Below, one piece after another: positions 36,484-43,880 of a stretch of DNA of 64,000 bases. Under the pieces are notes generated by a model, which was not told the origin of the DNA, ran no database searches, and was given only the letters and a program-made list of their open reading frames with translations. The stretch comes from Niabella agricola (GTDB lineage: Bacteria; Bacteroidota; Bacteroidia; Chitinophagales; Chitinophagaceae). Both the position numbers and the translations under genes were made by a program. The stretch lies in contig NZ_JAJHIZ010000003.1 of assembly GCF_021538615.1 (NCBI RefSeq), positions 1,302,001-1,366,000 of the forward strand. Reading direction: 5' to 3'. Numbering within the stretch: the stretch's first letter is position 1; each line of letters opens with the position of its first letter.

Positions 36484-37215
36484 ATGGAAATTATGAACAC
36501 AAATAAAATGCAAGTGGAGATCTGGAGTGACGTAATGTGCCCTTTCTGCTATATCGGCAAGCGGCATTTTGAAACAGCACTGGAACAGTTTGCAAATAAC
36601 CGGGAAGTGGAGATCATCTGGAAAAGCTTCCAGCTGGACCCCGCGCTTCCCGAAAAGGAAGAAATCGATCATGAACAATATCTGGTCGAGCGTAAGGGAT
36701 TGCCTAAAGACCAGGTGAAGTCCCTGCTGGACCATGTTACACAATCCGCCAGACAGGCCGGGCTCGATTATCGTTTTGACAAAGTGATCACGGTCAATTC
36801 CTTCAACGCGCATCGTGTTATTCAGATGGCTAAAACAAAGGGATGGGGTGATGCCGCCGAAGAGCGGTTTTTCAAAGCCTATTTTACAGAAGGCCTTGAC
36901 ATTGCAGACCGGCCTACCCTTACCCGGCTGGGCAAAGAGATTGGCCTTACCGAAGAAGACATAAACGAAGCACTTACCAATGAAGCATATGCCGGCAAGG
37001 TGAACCGCGATCTTTATGAAGCGCAGCAGATCGGCGTAAGAGGTGTACCCTTTTTTGTATTTAACCGCAAATATGCAGTTTCAGGAGCCCAGCCCCCGGA
37101 AGCATTCACACAAACGCTGGATAAAGCTTTTGCAGAATGGCGCCAGGAGCACCCGTTGCCTTCTTTGGAAATAACGGAAGGACCTTCCTGTACCCCGGAT
37201 GGCCATTGCAGCTAA
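36484..37215 (+). CDS. DsbA-family oxidoreductase (FrnE-like)
   Basis: 243 residues. Thioredoxin fold with an inserted helical domain; active site CPFC (Cys19, Cys22) in WSDVMCPFCYIGKRHFE, cis-Pro loop GVRGVPFFVFNRKYAVSGAQPPE. This is the FrnE/polyketide-associated DsbA group of cytoplasmic disulfide proteins. A second Cys pair sits at the very C-terminus (SCTPDGHCS), also seen in FrnE relatives, and could bind metal or act as a second redox pair. In-frame ATGs at 36493 and 36508 are alternative starts. Followed by a terminator. Confidence 0.93.
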   Translation: MEIMNTNKMQVEIWSDVMCPFCYIGKRHFETALEQFANNREVEIIWKSFQLDPALPEKEEIDHEQYLVERKGLPKDQVKSLLDHVTQSARQAGLDYRFDKVITVNSFNAHRVIQMAKTKGWGDAAEERFFKAYFTEGLDIADRPTLTRLGKEIGLTEEDINEALTNEAYAGKVNRDLYEAQQIGVRGVPFFVFNRKYAVSGAQPPEAFTQTLDKAFAEWRQEHPLPSLEITEGPSCTPDGHCS

Positions 37216-37238
37216 GCTCCCCAGATATAAATGTAATG

Positions 37239-37269
37239 AGGCGTGGCACCGGCTGCCGCGCCTTTTTTT
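37239..37269 (+). terminator. Terminator after the DsbA-family gene
   Basis: AGGCG-T-GGCA (37239-37248) pairs with TGCC-G-CGCCT (37254-37263, including one T-G wobble), loop CCGGC, then seven T. Confidence 0.8.
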
Positions 37270-37296
37270 GAATCTTTTTCTTCAATACCGCTCCAT

Positions 37297-37324
37297 AAAA
37301 AAAGCCACTCCTTTATGGAGCAGC
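37297..37324 (-). terminator. Terminator after the DUF2795 gene
   Basis: On the minus strand GCTGCTCC (37324-37317) pairs with GGAGTGGC (37311-37304, two wobbles), loop ATAAA, followed by seven T (37303-37297). A longer alternative stem (GCTCCATAAA with TTTATGGAGC) can also form. Confidence 0.75.
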
Positions 37325-37353
37325 TTACAACATTTTTAGCTTCCCGGGGGATA

Positions 37354-37575
37354 TTAGTATTCGTCTTCGTTGAACAGGAAATCTTCCTGGGTTGGGTAGT
37401 CGGGCCAGATGTCTTCAATAGTTTCATATACATCGCCTTCATCTTCCAGTTCCTGTAAATTTTCAACCACTTCGATGGGCGCTCCACTCCTGATAGCAAA
37501 ATCAATCAGTTCGTCTTTTGTGGCTGGCCAAGGGGCATCTTCTAAATAAGAGGCTAACTCAAGTGTCCAAAACAT
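37354..37575 (-). CDS. DUF2795 domain-containing protein
   Basis: 73 residues, acidic and soluble: MFWTLELASYLEDAPWPATKDELIDF..., ending in DFLFNEDEY. This short protein is nearly invariant across Chitinophagaceae and relatives; the DUF2795 core (ASYLEDAPWPATKDELIDFA) is also found in actinobacterial proteins. Function unknown. A TACTTTTG -7 box at 37643-37650 gives a leader of about 60 bases. Flanked by its own terminator, so a single-gene unit. Confidence 0.9.
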   Translation of the reverse strand: MFWTLELASYLEDAPWPATKDELIDFAIRSGAPIEVVENLQELEDEGDVYETIEDIWPDYPTQEDFLFNEDEY

Positions 37576-37642
37576 ACTATATTCGGTTTTTTATTATTAA
37601 CAGGATACCTGAAACAAGGTTCAGGGTATTCTCAATTTTTTG

Positions 37643-37650
37643 CAAAAGTA
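37643..37650 (-). promoter_or_regulatory. Candidate -7 box (TACTTTTG) for the DUF2795 gene
   Basis: Perfect TAnnTTTG on the minus strand, 67 bases upstream of the ATG at 37575. No TTG at the standard upstream distance. Confidence 0.4.
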
Positions 37651-37746
37651 ACTGTATTCGGTAATTTAAAAAATACTTATTTTTATTTCTAAAACTTCAA
37701 AAAACAGCTGCTTTTTACCCCCATCTACGCTAAACAATATCCAAAA

Positions 37747-38391
37747 ATGCTGAAAAAAATCACTGCTGCCTTGCTAATGACCATCGCCGTTTTTACACTT
37801 CATGCACAATCAGAGCAGGACCTGGCTACCCGGTTCCGGATTGCTGCTTCCGGAGGATACGCATACCGCCTGGGAAAAAAACCATTAGCGAACGACTATT
37901 ATAAAGATATTGCCCGTGGCCCTGTATTTGATGTAGGTCTTTATTACTTCTTCAATCATCAGTCTGGAACGGGAATCAAATATTCCGAATTCAGCAGTTT
38001 TGGCTCTGGAAACATTATTACCGGGCAGTTTGTACGCAGCAATGTAAAAATCCGCTATATCGGTCCGGTTTACCAAAGCCGGCTGATTAGTCAATCTGGC
38101 AGGTTTCATTTTTTATCAGCCGTCTCACTCGGGTATATGAGCTTCCGGGATAATGCCGCATTTGATCAGGGAAGCGCCACGTTAAAAGGCGGCACACTGG
38201 GTGCCATGGCAGAACTGGGAAGCGATCTGCGCATTGTGCGCAACCTGTTTGCCGGTGCCGCTGTCAGTGTATATGGCGGCAGTATCTCTACCATGCATAT
38301 TAACGGAACACCTGTAAAACTGGAAGCGGAAAAAAGAGAAAGCCTGAGCAGGATTGAGGCCAGCCTGGGCATTCGCTATTACTTTTTTTAA
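37747..38391 (+). CDS. Outer-membrane beta-barrel protein (porin-family-like)
   Basis: 214 residues. Signal peptide about 1-20 ([12 protein letters not shown]). The mature part has eight or so amphipathic strands with Gly/aromatic alternation ([53 protein letters not shown]) and ends in the aromatic barrel signature IRYYFF. Small barrel of the outer-membrane protein beta-barrel type; unknown function. Confidence 0.8.
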   Translation: MLKKITAALLMTIAVFTLHAQSEQDLATRFRIAASGGYAYRLGKKPLANDYYKDIARGPVFDVGLYYFFNHQSGTGIKYSEFSSFGSGNIITGQFVRSNVKIRYIGPVYQSRLISQSGRFHFLSAVSLGYMSFRDNAAFDQGSATLKGGTLGAMAELGSDLRIVRNLFAGAAVSVYGGSISTMHINGTPVKLEAEKRESLSRIEASLGIRYYFF

Positions 38392-38441
38392 TACCCGCGT
38401 CTATCGCACAATGCCTATATTTACAGTTATATATCCATACA

Positions 38442-39092
38442 ATGATTTCGGGGAAAAATATACACAAAGCCTATGGTACGGTTCAGGTTCTGAAAGGAGT
38501 AGACATTGAAATTGCCAAAGGAGAAGTGGTATCCATTGTGGGCCCTTCAGGCAGCGGAAAGAGTACGCTGTTGCATATACTGGGCACACTCGATAAACCA
38601 GACACGGGCTCTGTAACCATGAACCAGACGCCCATCAGCACACTGAACGGAAAACAGCTGGCGGCTTTTCGCAACAAGAACATCGGTTTTGTGTTTCAGT
38701 TTCATCATTTATTGCCGGAATTTTCTGCGCTCGAAAATGTTTGCATCCCTGCCTGGTTAGGCGGAGGCCGCAAAAAGGAAGTGGAGGAAAACGCCAGAGC
38801 ATTGTTAACCATACTTGGGGTAGATCATCGCCTGGAAAATAAACCCAATGAACTCAGCGGGGGTGAGCAGCAGCGTGTAGCAGTGGCACGCGCACTTATT
38901 AACCGGCCCGGAATCATTTTTGCAGATGAACCCACCGGAAACCTGGACACCACAAATGCCCGTGAGCTGCATCGCCTGTTTTTTGACCTGCGTGAACGAT
39001 TTCAGCAGACCTTTTTGATCGTTACCCACAACGAAGAACTGGCACAGCTGAGCGACCGGGCGCTGCATATGAAAGACGGCCTGATCGTATAA
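38442..39092 (+). CDS. lolD: ABC transporter ATPase, LolD-like
   Basis: 216 residues, ATPase only. Walker [10 protein letters not shown] (34-42), Q-loop [11 protein letters not shown], signature [15 protein letters not shown], Walker [14 protein letters not shown]-loop VTHNEELA. The LLPEF(S/T)ALENV segment after the Q-loop is characteristic of LolD, the ATPase that powers release of outer-membrane lipoproteins. Its LolC/E permease is not in the window. A second LolD/MacB-like ATPase occurs at 40362-41069. Symbol given with moderate certainty because LolD and MacB ATPases are close relatives. Confidence 0.88.
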   Translation: MISGKNIHKAYGTVQVLKGVDIEIAKGEVVSIVGPSGSGKSTLLHILGTLDKPDTGSVTMNQTPISTLNGKQLAAFRNKNIGFVFQFHHLLPEFSALENVCIPAWLGGGRKKEVEENARALLTILGVDHRLENKPNELSGGEQQRVAVARALINRPGIIFADEPTGNLDTTNARELHRLFFDLRERFQQTFLIVTHNEELAQLSDRALHMKDGLIV

Positions 39093-39114
39093 AAAAACGG
39101 CTCAGTGAGCCGTT
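39091..39114 (-). terminator. Terminator between convergent lolD and lipoprotein genes
   Basis: AACGGCTCA and TGAGCCGTT (39096-39104, 39106-39114) form a strong hairpin. On the minus strand it is followed by seven T (39097-39091), so it ends the lipoprotein gene; it may also slow plus-strand transcription after lolD. Confidence 0.8.
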
Positions 39115-39138
39115 CCCGATTTCTTTAACGATGTTATG

Positions 39139-39540
39139 TTACTGACGTTCCCTGAAAAAGGCCACCACCATCTTTTTCGTTGTAGGGTCCAGCAGCGTTA
39201 ATGTTTTTGAGGAAGACACAAAATTCTCCTGTATTTCATATTCAACATTGTTCCAGGTCATCCTTTTGGTTCCGTTGTTAAAGGCAAACTGATCGGTCCG
39301 GATCTGGTCTCCGCTTACGTTGTAGTAATGAATCAAATGGTCCTGTTTTGAGAATTCGGCGCGGCCGCCGGCAGGAACCAGGTCATTGCCCGCTGCGGTA
39401 ATCACACTTTTCCAGTTACCGACGGTAACCATGTTTTCGATGGTGTCTGTTCCGATTGCATCGCGGGTACGCGAACAGGCACCCAGGAAAAATACACTCA
39501 TTACCATAACACCCAGCATCACTTTCGAGATTGTTTTCAT
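39139..39540 (-). CDS. Small lipoprotein, lipocalin-like beta-rich
   Basis: 133 residues from ATG 39540 (MKTISKVMLGVMVMSVFFLGAC); the open sequence upstream is not a signal, so the later start was chosen. Lipobox FLGAC (Cys22). The mature part is predicted all-beta: GNWKSVITAAGNDLV, AEFSKQDHLIHYYNVSGDQIRTDQFAFNN, TKRMTWNNVEYEIQENF, TLTLLDPTTKKMVVAFFRERQ. The pattern fits small Bacteroidota lipocalin-like lipoproteins, but I cannot name a family firmly. Confidence 0.75.
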   Translation of the reverse strand: MKTISKVMLGVMVMSVFFLGACSRTRDAIGTDTIENMVTVGNWKSVITAAGNDLVPAGGRAEFSKQDHLIHYYNVSGDQIRTDQFAFNNGTKRMTWNNVEYEIQENFVSSSKTLTLLDPTTKKMVVAFFRERQ

Positions 39541-39710
39541 ATATCTGTTTTTACGGTTTAAAAGTTGGCGTGCATTTAGTAACCCAAGATTTGTGCCAAG
39601 GCGGGTAGGCAATCCCGTTCCGCAAAGAACAGGTGTTCAGCATCAATTCCGTAGAAACAGGACGTTTTTTAAATTTTTGTTAAAGCAGTTGCAGTTTTCC
39701 CGTTGCTGGA

Positions 39711-40271
39711 TCAGGAGCTGCGCGGCCTCCAGGGAATATCGGCGATTCCGGTAAGATGGCCGGTGTAGCGTGCCAAAACAAACAGGTAGTCGCTCAGCCG
39801 GTTTAAATATTTGATAACAAGGGCCTCAACAGGCGCTTCTTCCTTCAGCCGTACACAGGAACGCTCTGCTCTCCGGCAGGTACAGCGGGCGATATGCAGA
39901 TAAGAAATCGCAACACTGCCTCCCGGCAAAATAAACGATTTCATTTCCGGTAACCGGGCTGTCATGGCATCGATTTCTTTTTCAAGTACGGAAATATCTG
40001 CTTCATGCAGGTCGGGCAATATCATTTTGGTGTTTTTCGCCGGATCCCGGGCTAATAGGGCTCCAATGGTAAAAAGGCGGTCCTGTATCTCCCGAAGCAG
40101 GTCTGTTGCCGCCACATCACCCTGTACATCCCTGCATAGCCCGATCCAGGAGTTGAGCTCGTCAATGTTTCCATATGCTTCTATCCGCAAATGTGCTTTG
40201 GAAACCTTTGTACCACCGATAAGCGCGGTTTTTCCCTGATCCCCGGTTTTTGTATAAATGCGAAATGTCAT
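39711..40271 (-). CDS. Cob(I)alamin adenosyltransferase, PduO type
   Basis: 186 residues from ATG 40271. Transfers the adenosyl group of ATP to cob(I)alamin to make adenosylcobalamin. PduO-type signatures are all present: YTKTGDQGKTALIGG (ATP binding), RIEAYGNIDELNSWIGLC, and the helical RRAERSCVRL...VIKYLNRLSDYLFVLARY. It acts as a trimer in the cytoplasm. Supplies the cofactor for the class II ribonucleotide reductase at the left end. It lies between a lipoprotein gene and a LolD/MacB-like ATPase; no cobalamin biosynthesis genes are near, which suggests corrinoid salvage. Confidence 0.95.
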   Translation of the reverse strand: MTFRIYTKTGDQGKTALIGGTKVSKAHLRIEAYGNIDELNSWIGLCRDVQGDVAATDLLREIQDRLFTIGALLARDPAKNTKMILPDLHEADISVLEKEIDAMTARLPEMKSFILPGGSVAISYLHIARCTCRRAERSCVRLKEEAPVEALVIKYLNRLSDYLFVLARYTGHLTGIADIPWRPRSS

Positions 40272-40273
40272 TT

Positions 40274-40300
40274 GCTTAATTTGAAAATGTGAATCCCGAT
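40274..40300. repeat. Short 7-base periodic words upstream of the adenosyltransferase gene
   Basis: AATTTGA, AAATGTG, AATCCCG in register immediately upstream of the ATG. AATTTGA followed by AAAT is also found at 7221-7231. Weak on its own; listed as a member of the intergenic family. Confidence 0.3.
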
Positions 40301-40361
40301 GACTATCGGAAGTGTAAGCGTGAAAATGAACAGGTTTCATCCGGATATTGAACCAGGAACC

Positions 40362-41069
40362 TTATACATGCGAACCGGCCTTTGTCACCGCCTGGTCGCT
40401 TTCAATAACCCCGTCGCGAAGCCTTACGATGCGGTGGGCATGATTGGCAATATCCTCTTCATGTGTTACCAATATCACCGTATTTCCATTGTGATGGATC
40501 CGGTTAAAGATATCCATGATCTCATAGGAAGTTTTAGTGTCCAGATTCCCGGTGGGCTCATCCGCAAGGATCAGTGAAGGATCATTCACCAGTGCCCGTG
40601 CAATGGCTACACGCTGGCACTGACCACCGCTTAGCTCATTGGGCTTGTGGTTAAACCGGTCTGTAAGATTTACCAGTTCCAGCATCTGCATGGCCTTTTC
40701 GTTGCGTTCGGTCTTGCGTATTCCGGCGTAGATTAGGGGTAACGCTACATTTTCCAACGCAGTAAGCCGGGGCAACAAGTTAAATTGCTGAAATACGAAG
40801 CCGATTTCTTTATTCCGAACTTCAGCCAGCGCATTGTCCTCCATCTTGCTTACATCTTTTCCGTTGAGTACATAACTGCCGGAAGTAGGTGTATCCAGGC
40901 AACCCAGGATATTCATCAGCGTGCTTTTTCCACTTCCCGAGGGGCCCATAAGCGCCACATATTCATTCTTATTAATGTTCAACGATACGCCTTTCAGCAC
41001 CTGCAATTCCTGCGGCCCCATAAAATAGCTTTTGCGCAGATCGGCGATATGAATGATGGAGGATTGCAC
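40362..41069 (-). CDS. ABC transporter ATPase, LolD/MacB-like
   Basis: 235 residues. Walker [10 protein letters not shown] (42-50), Q-loop [18 protein letters not shown], signature [15 protein letters not shown] (Cys where Gln is most common, a tolerated variant), Walker [14 protein letters not shown]-loop VTHEEDIA. The [12 protein letters not shown] segment fits MacB-type exporters of the same subfamily as LolD. No permease beside it. Starts one base after the gatC stop, so the two form an operon. Confidence 0.9.
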   Translation of the reverse strand: MQSSIIHIADLRKSYFMGPQELQVLKGVSLNINKNEYVALMGPSGSGKSTLMNILGCLDTPTSGSYVLNGKDVSKMEDNALAEVRNKEIGFVFQQFNLLPRLTALENVALPLIYAGIRKTERNEKAMQMLELVNLTDRFNHKPNELSGGQCQRVAIARALVNDPSLILADEPTGNLDTKTSYEIMDIFNRIHHNGNTVILVTHEEDIANHAHRIVRLRDGVIESDQAVTKAGSHV

Positions 41070-41070
41070 C

Positions 41071-41361
41071 TTATTTGCGGATCACTTTGGGTACTTTAAA
41101 GAAAACACCATCTGTAGCGGGAGCATTTAATAACGCTTCCTCCCGGGTAATCGATCCCTTTACCTCGTCATCCCGCAGCACATTGATCTCCTCGCTCATA
41201 TGCATCAATGGTTCCACATCTTTCAGATCCAGTTCATTTAACTTTTCTACAAAACCGATCATTTTTTCAAGATCACCCCGGAATTCAAGCTGCTCTTCCT
41301 GCGAAAAGCTAAGTTTGGACAGATGCGCCAGTTTATTGATTAAAGACTCATTTACTTCCAT
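41071..41361 (-). CDS. gatC: Aspartyl/glutamyl-tRNA(Asn/Gln) amidotransferase subunit C
   Basis: 96 residues, the normal GatC length. Small helical subunit that holds GatA and GatB together in the amidotransferase that converts Glu-tRNA(Gln) and Asp-tRNA(Asn). Family pattern: [60 protein letters not shown] and a C-terminal [10 protein letters not shown]. gatA and gatB are not in the window. A TATCTTTG -7 box ends four bases upstream of its ATG and a 7-base repeat array begins right behind that box. Confidence 0.95.
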   Translation of the reverse strand: MEVNESLINKLAHLSKLSFSQEEQLEFRGDLEKMIGFVEKLNELDLKDVEPLMHMSEEINVLRDDEVKGSITREEALLNAPATDGVFFKVPKVIRK

Positions 41362-41365
41362 TTGT

Positions 41366-41373
41366 CAAAGATA
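41366..41373 (-). promoter_or_regulatory. Candidate -7 box (TATCTTTG) of gatC, near-leaderless
   Basis: Perfect TAnnTTTG on the minus strand, four bases before the ATG at 41361, so the mRNA would start at or next to the start codon. The -33 position falls in the heptamer array at 41390-41452 and lacks a TTG. Confidence 0.45.
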
Positions 41374-41389
41374 AAGCGTAGAAATTTTA

Positions 41390-41452
41390 AATACTACATA
41401 ACAAATAGCAAAAATCAAATACTAAATCAGAAATATTAAATGTTTAAGTGAA
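41390..41452. repeat. AT-rich 7-base periodic array upstream of gatC
   Basis: Nine consecutive 7-base units: AATACTA (41390 and again 41418), CATAACA, AATAGCA, AAAATCA, AATCAGA, AATATTA and others, nearly all beginning AA and many ending in A. Begins 17 bases behind the gatC -7 box. A related block (GAAACTT, TAAACCT, GAACCAC) follows at 41549-41569. Confidence 0.6.
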
Positions 41453-41651
41453 GATGCCGTTGCTGCTCCATGATCTGCCCCGGCTCAATATCCCAGGAAA
41501 TGCCTGGTAGCGTGCGAAGTTTGATATACTTAAAAATGCATCTGACCCGAAACTTTAAACCTGAACCACTTTCTCAATCGGTCGGTTACGTCCCAGGATC
41601 AGTGATTTGCCTGCCTATCAACCGATCTAACCTGAATGAACATGAAACAAT

Positions 41652-42734
41652 TCAAGCTCCCGCTCCCAGCCACATGGCTCCGCCGGCACTGTCGCGACTG
41701 GCTCCGGTTACCGAGCTAAGCACATTGACTTCTTCCCGCCAGCGCAGCACGGCCATCAGCGCCATGATCAGGGCTTCCTTATATAACACCAGCTTTTCGT
41801 CCGGAACGATGACCGGTATTTTCAGTACCGCTTTTAACCGGCTGATCAAAAACCCATTCAAGGCCCCGCCTCCGGTTACCAGCAATTGCGCTCCTTCCAG
41901 CCCATAATCCGCATCGGTTTCAAGCGCCTGCAACACCTGCTGTATGATGTGCTCCACATAAGTACGCAACTGATCCTTCAACCGGCCTCCCCTGCGTTTT
42001 ATGATCGGGTAAACCGTGTCCGTTCCAAAATCATTAGCCAGCGATTTGGGCGCCGGCAACTGGTAATAGTTTAAAGCATTCAGCTCAAGGAGCAGCGCTT
42101 CATCTACCAAACCGCTTGCAGCCAGGGCGCCGTTTTCATCATAGGCCTTCCCCAATTCACCGGCCAGCAGGTTCAGCACCCGGTTGGCCGCACAAATATC
42201 GAAGGCTTTGTAACGTGCTCCCTTTATCGTCAGGTTCGCAATCCCCCCAAGGTTTAATAAGTAGCGGTATTGACCCAGCAACAGCTGCTCTCCTGCCGGC
42301 ACAATGGGCGCGCCCTGGCCTCCAAGAGCTATATCCAGGGCCCTGAGATCGGATACAACCGTAAGCCCGGTTTCCGCTGCAATGGCGGCCCCATCTCCGA
42401 TCTGGCCGGTCATTCTGCGCTCCGGCATATGAAACGTCGTATGCCCGTGGGAGCCGATTACCGCTACCTTATAGTGCAAATCATACCGGTCGATAAATTC
42501 ATTTACCCGTTCCCCGATATAATGACCATAATCTGCATGCAGCAACTGATATTCCAGTGCATTCAATGAAACCGCATTTTCCAGTCTTGATTTCCACTCC
42601 GGGGAATAGGGCAAACAATCCGCTTGCTGAATCTCAAACTGCCATTTCCCCCCATTTTCATGAAACTCAACAAACGCAATATCCAGTCCGTCAAGCGAGC
42701 TGCCGCTCATCAATCCTATAGCCCTGTAGATCAT
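41652..42734 (-). CDS. anmK: Anhydro-N-acetylmuramic acid kinase
   Basis: 360 residues. Phosphorylates and opens 1,6-anhydroMurNAc released by peptidoglycan turnover, giving MurNAc-6-phosphate for recycling. N-terminal GLMSGSSLDGLDIAFVEF (7-24) is the AnmK phosphate-binding motif; VIGSHGHTTFHMP, GDGAAIAAETGLTVVSDLRALDIALGGQGAPIVP with catalytic Asp, LLNLGGIANLT and LLVTGGGALNGFLI are standard. No MurQ etherase is seen nearby. A TATTTTTG -7 box lies 19 bases upstream, and a heptamer array lies directly behind it. Confidence 0.96.
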   Translation of the reverse strand: MIYRAIGLMSGSSLDGLDIAFVEFHENGGKWQFEIQQADCLPYSPEWKSRLENAVSLNALEYQLLHADYGHYIGERVNEFIDRYDLHYKVAVIGSHGHTTFHMPERRMTGQIGDGAAIAAETGLTVVSDLRALDIALGGQGAPIVPAGEQLLLGQYRYLLNLGGIANLTIKGARYKAFDICAANRVLNLLAGELGKAYDENGALAASGLVDEALLLELNALNYYQLPAPKSLANDFGTDTVYPIIKRRGGRLKDQLRTYVEHIIQQVLQALETDADYGLEGAQLLVTGGGALNGFLISRLKAVLKIPVIVPDEKLVLYKEALIMALMAVLRWREEVNVLSSVTGASRDSAGGAMWLGAGA

Positions 42735-42753
42735 AATAAAATTTTAGATTCGC

Positions 42754-42761
42754 CAAAAATA
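42754..42761 (-). promoter_or_regulatory. Candidate -7 box (TATTTTTG) of anmK
   Basis: Perfect TAnnTTTG on the minus strand, 19 bases before the ATG at 42734. The expected -33 position falls inside the heptamer array (42769-42831); no TTG is there. Confidence 0.45.
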
Positions 42762-42768
42762 ACAGATT

Positions 42769-42831
42769 GCTGAATGCTAAACGCTAAACGCTGAATGCTG
42801 TAGGCTGAAAACTGAAGGCTAAATGCTAAAC
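42769..42831. repeat. Heptamer tandem array, consensus GCTRAAN, nine units
   Basis: The clearest array: GCTGAAT, GCTAAAC, GCTAAAC, GCTGAAT, GCTGTAG, GCTGAAA, ACTGAAG, GCTAAAT, GCTAAAC in unbroken register. Lies in the divergent gap between anmK and upp, abutting the anmK -7 box. It shares GCTGAATGCTGT exactly with 4967-4978. A further inverted repeat AACGGGC/GCCCGTT (42835-42841, 42867-42873) follows. Confidence 0.75.
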
Positions 42832-42956
42832 ACCAACGGGCAAAACCTTAAAACCCCACATCTCCAGCCCGTTGCCGAAGACTGAAAGCTGATCACTTTA
42901 TTCTCAAATATTATCTTATTTTTATTCCGCCGGAAACAGCAATAAACAGTTCCAAC

Positions 42957-43607
42957 ATGGTCATAAATTTAAGCGCGCAACACAGCCTGGTAAGCAATTG
43001 GGTAAGCGAACTCAGAGATATTGAGGTACAACAGGATCGTATGCGTTTTCGCAGAAACCTGGAGCGTATCGGGGAAGTGATCGCTTATGAAATCAGCCGG
43101 GAGCTGCCTTATAAAACAGTAGAAACACAAACCCCGCTTGGCATCTCCAACTCCCTTGTGCTGGAGGAGCAGCCCGTGCTGGCCACCATTCTGCGGGCCG
43201 GGCTTCCCCTGCATCAGGGACTGCTGAATTATTTCGACAAGGCCGACAATGCGTTTGTATCGGCCTACCGCAAGCATCATAAAGACGGCAGTTTTACGAT
43301 CAATGTCGAATACCTCAGCAGCCCGGAGCTGGAAGACCGGATTGTGATCATTTCGGACCCGATGCTGGCCACCGGAGCATCCCTGGTAAAAACCGTCCAG
43401 TACCTGCGGGAAGTAGGCCGTCCAAAGCTCATTTATGTAGCTGCTGCCATTGCCTGCACGGAAGGAATCGAATATATCCTGCGCGAAGAACCATCACTGA
43501 AACTCTGGTGCGGCGATATCGATGATGAAATCACTGCAAAAGGATATATCGTACCGGGTTTAGGCGATGCCGGCGATCTCGCCTTCGGCGGAAAAGCGCA
43601 ATACTAA
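42957..43607 (+). CDS. upp: Uracil phosphoribosyltransferase
   Basis: 216 residues. Salvages uracil: uracil plus PRPP gives UMP. N-terminal half with RRNLERIGEVIAYEISRELPYKTVETQTPLG, the Arg-containing ATILRAGLPLHQG segment, and the PRPP loop IVIISDPMLATGASLVKTVQYL. C-terminus YIVPGLGDAGDLAFGGKAQY contains the uracil-binding GDAGD(R/L) segment. Length and motifs match the family fully. Divergent from anmK. Confidence 0.96.
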   Translation: MVINLSAQHSLVSNWVSELRDIEVQQDRMRFRRNLERIGEVIAYEISRELPYKTVETQTPLGISNSLVLEEQPVLATILRAGLPLHQGLLNYFDKADNAFVSAYRKHHKDGSFTINVEYLSSPELEDRIVIISDPMLATGASLVKTVQYLREVGRPKLIYVAAAIACTEGIEYILREEPSLKLWCGDIDDEITAKGYIVPGLGDAGDLAFGGKAQY

Positions 43608-43880
43608 CAACATACGCTGCGGGTATCATCCTGTTTTCCTTAATTACTACTGCTGGCAAAAACCGGCTCTCGCTATAAAGTGCGTATCCTTATGAGCTGG
43701 CCATCCACCCGGCTGCCCTGGCAGCTTACCCGTTTATAATAAAACCGCGCTCTAAACCCCAAAGACTGAAAAACCATTAAACTTTTCTTCAATTCTGTAT
43801 AAATATTTCAAAAAAACTAATACCTGTTCAAAAAATATTTTAGTACTTTCCCGCACTAATCCATCTTAGTTTTTTTAAAT
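43608..43880. other. Intergenic region upstream of gdhA
   Basis: 273 bases with no gene recognised. It contains a small hairpin (GCTGC-CCTG-GCAGC near 43721-43735) without a T run, and an AT-rich stretch of about 90 bases before gdhA. A TACTTTCC sequence resembles a -7 box but differs at two positions. Confidence 0.35.

Noticed and set aside
37212..37505. 97-residue minus-strand frame overlapping the DUF2795 gene
   Set aside because: It overlaps DUF2795 out of frame and runs through its terminator; the DUF2795 frame is clearly the real one.
41470..41907. 145-residue plus-strand frame at the anmK 3' end
   Set aside because: Mostly antisense to anmK; the upstream part covers repeat DNA and has no family signature.
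42769..42831. Considered whether the repeat array could be a CRISPR array
   Set aside because: Units are 7 bases with no spacers and no cas genes; CRISPR repeats are far longer with unique spacers.
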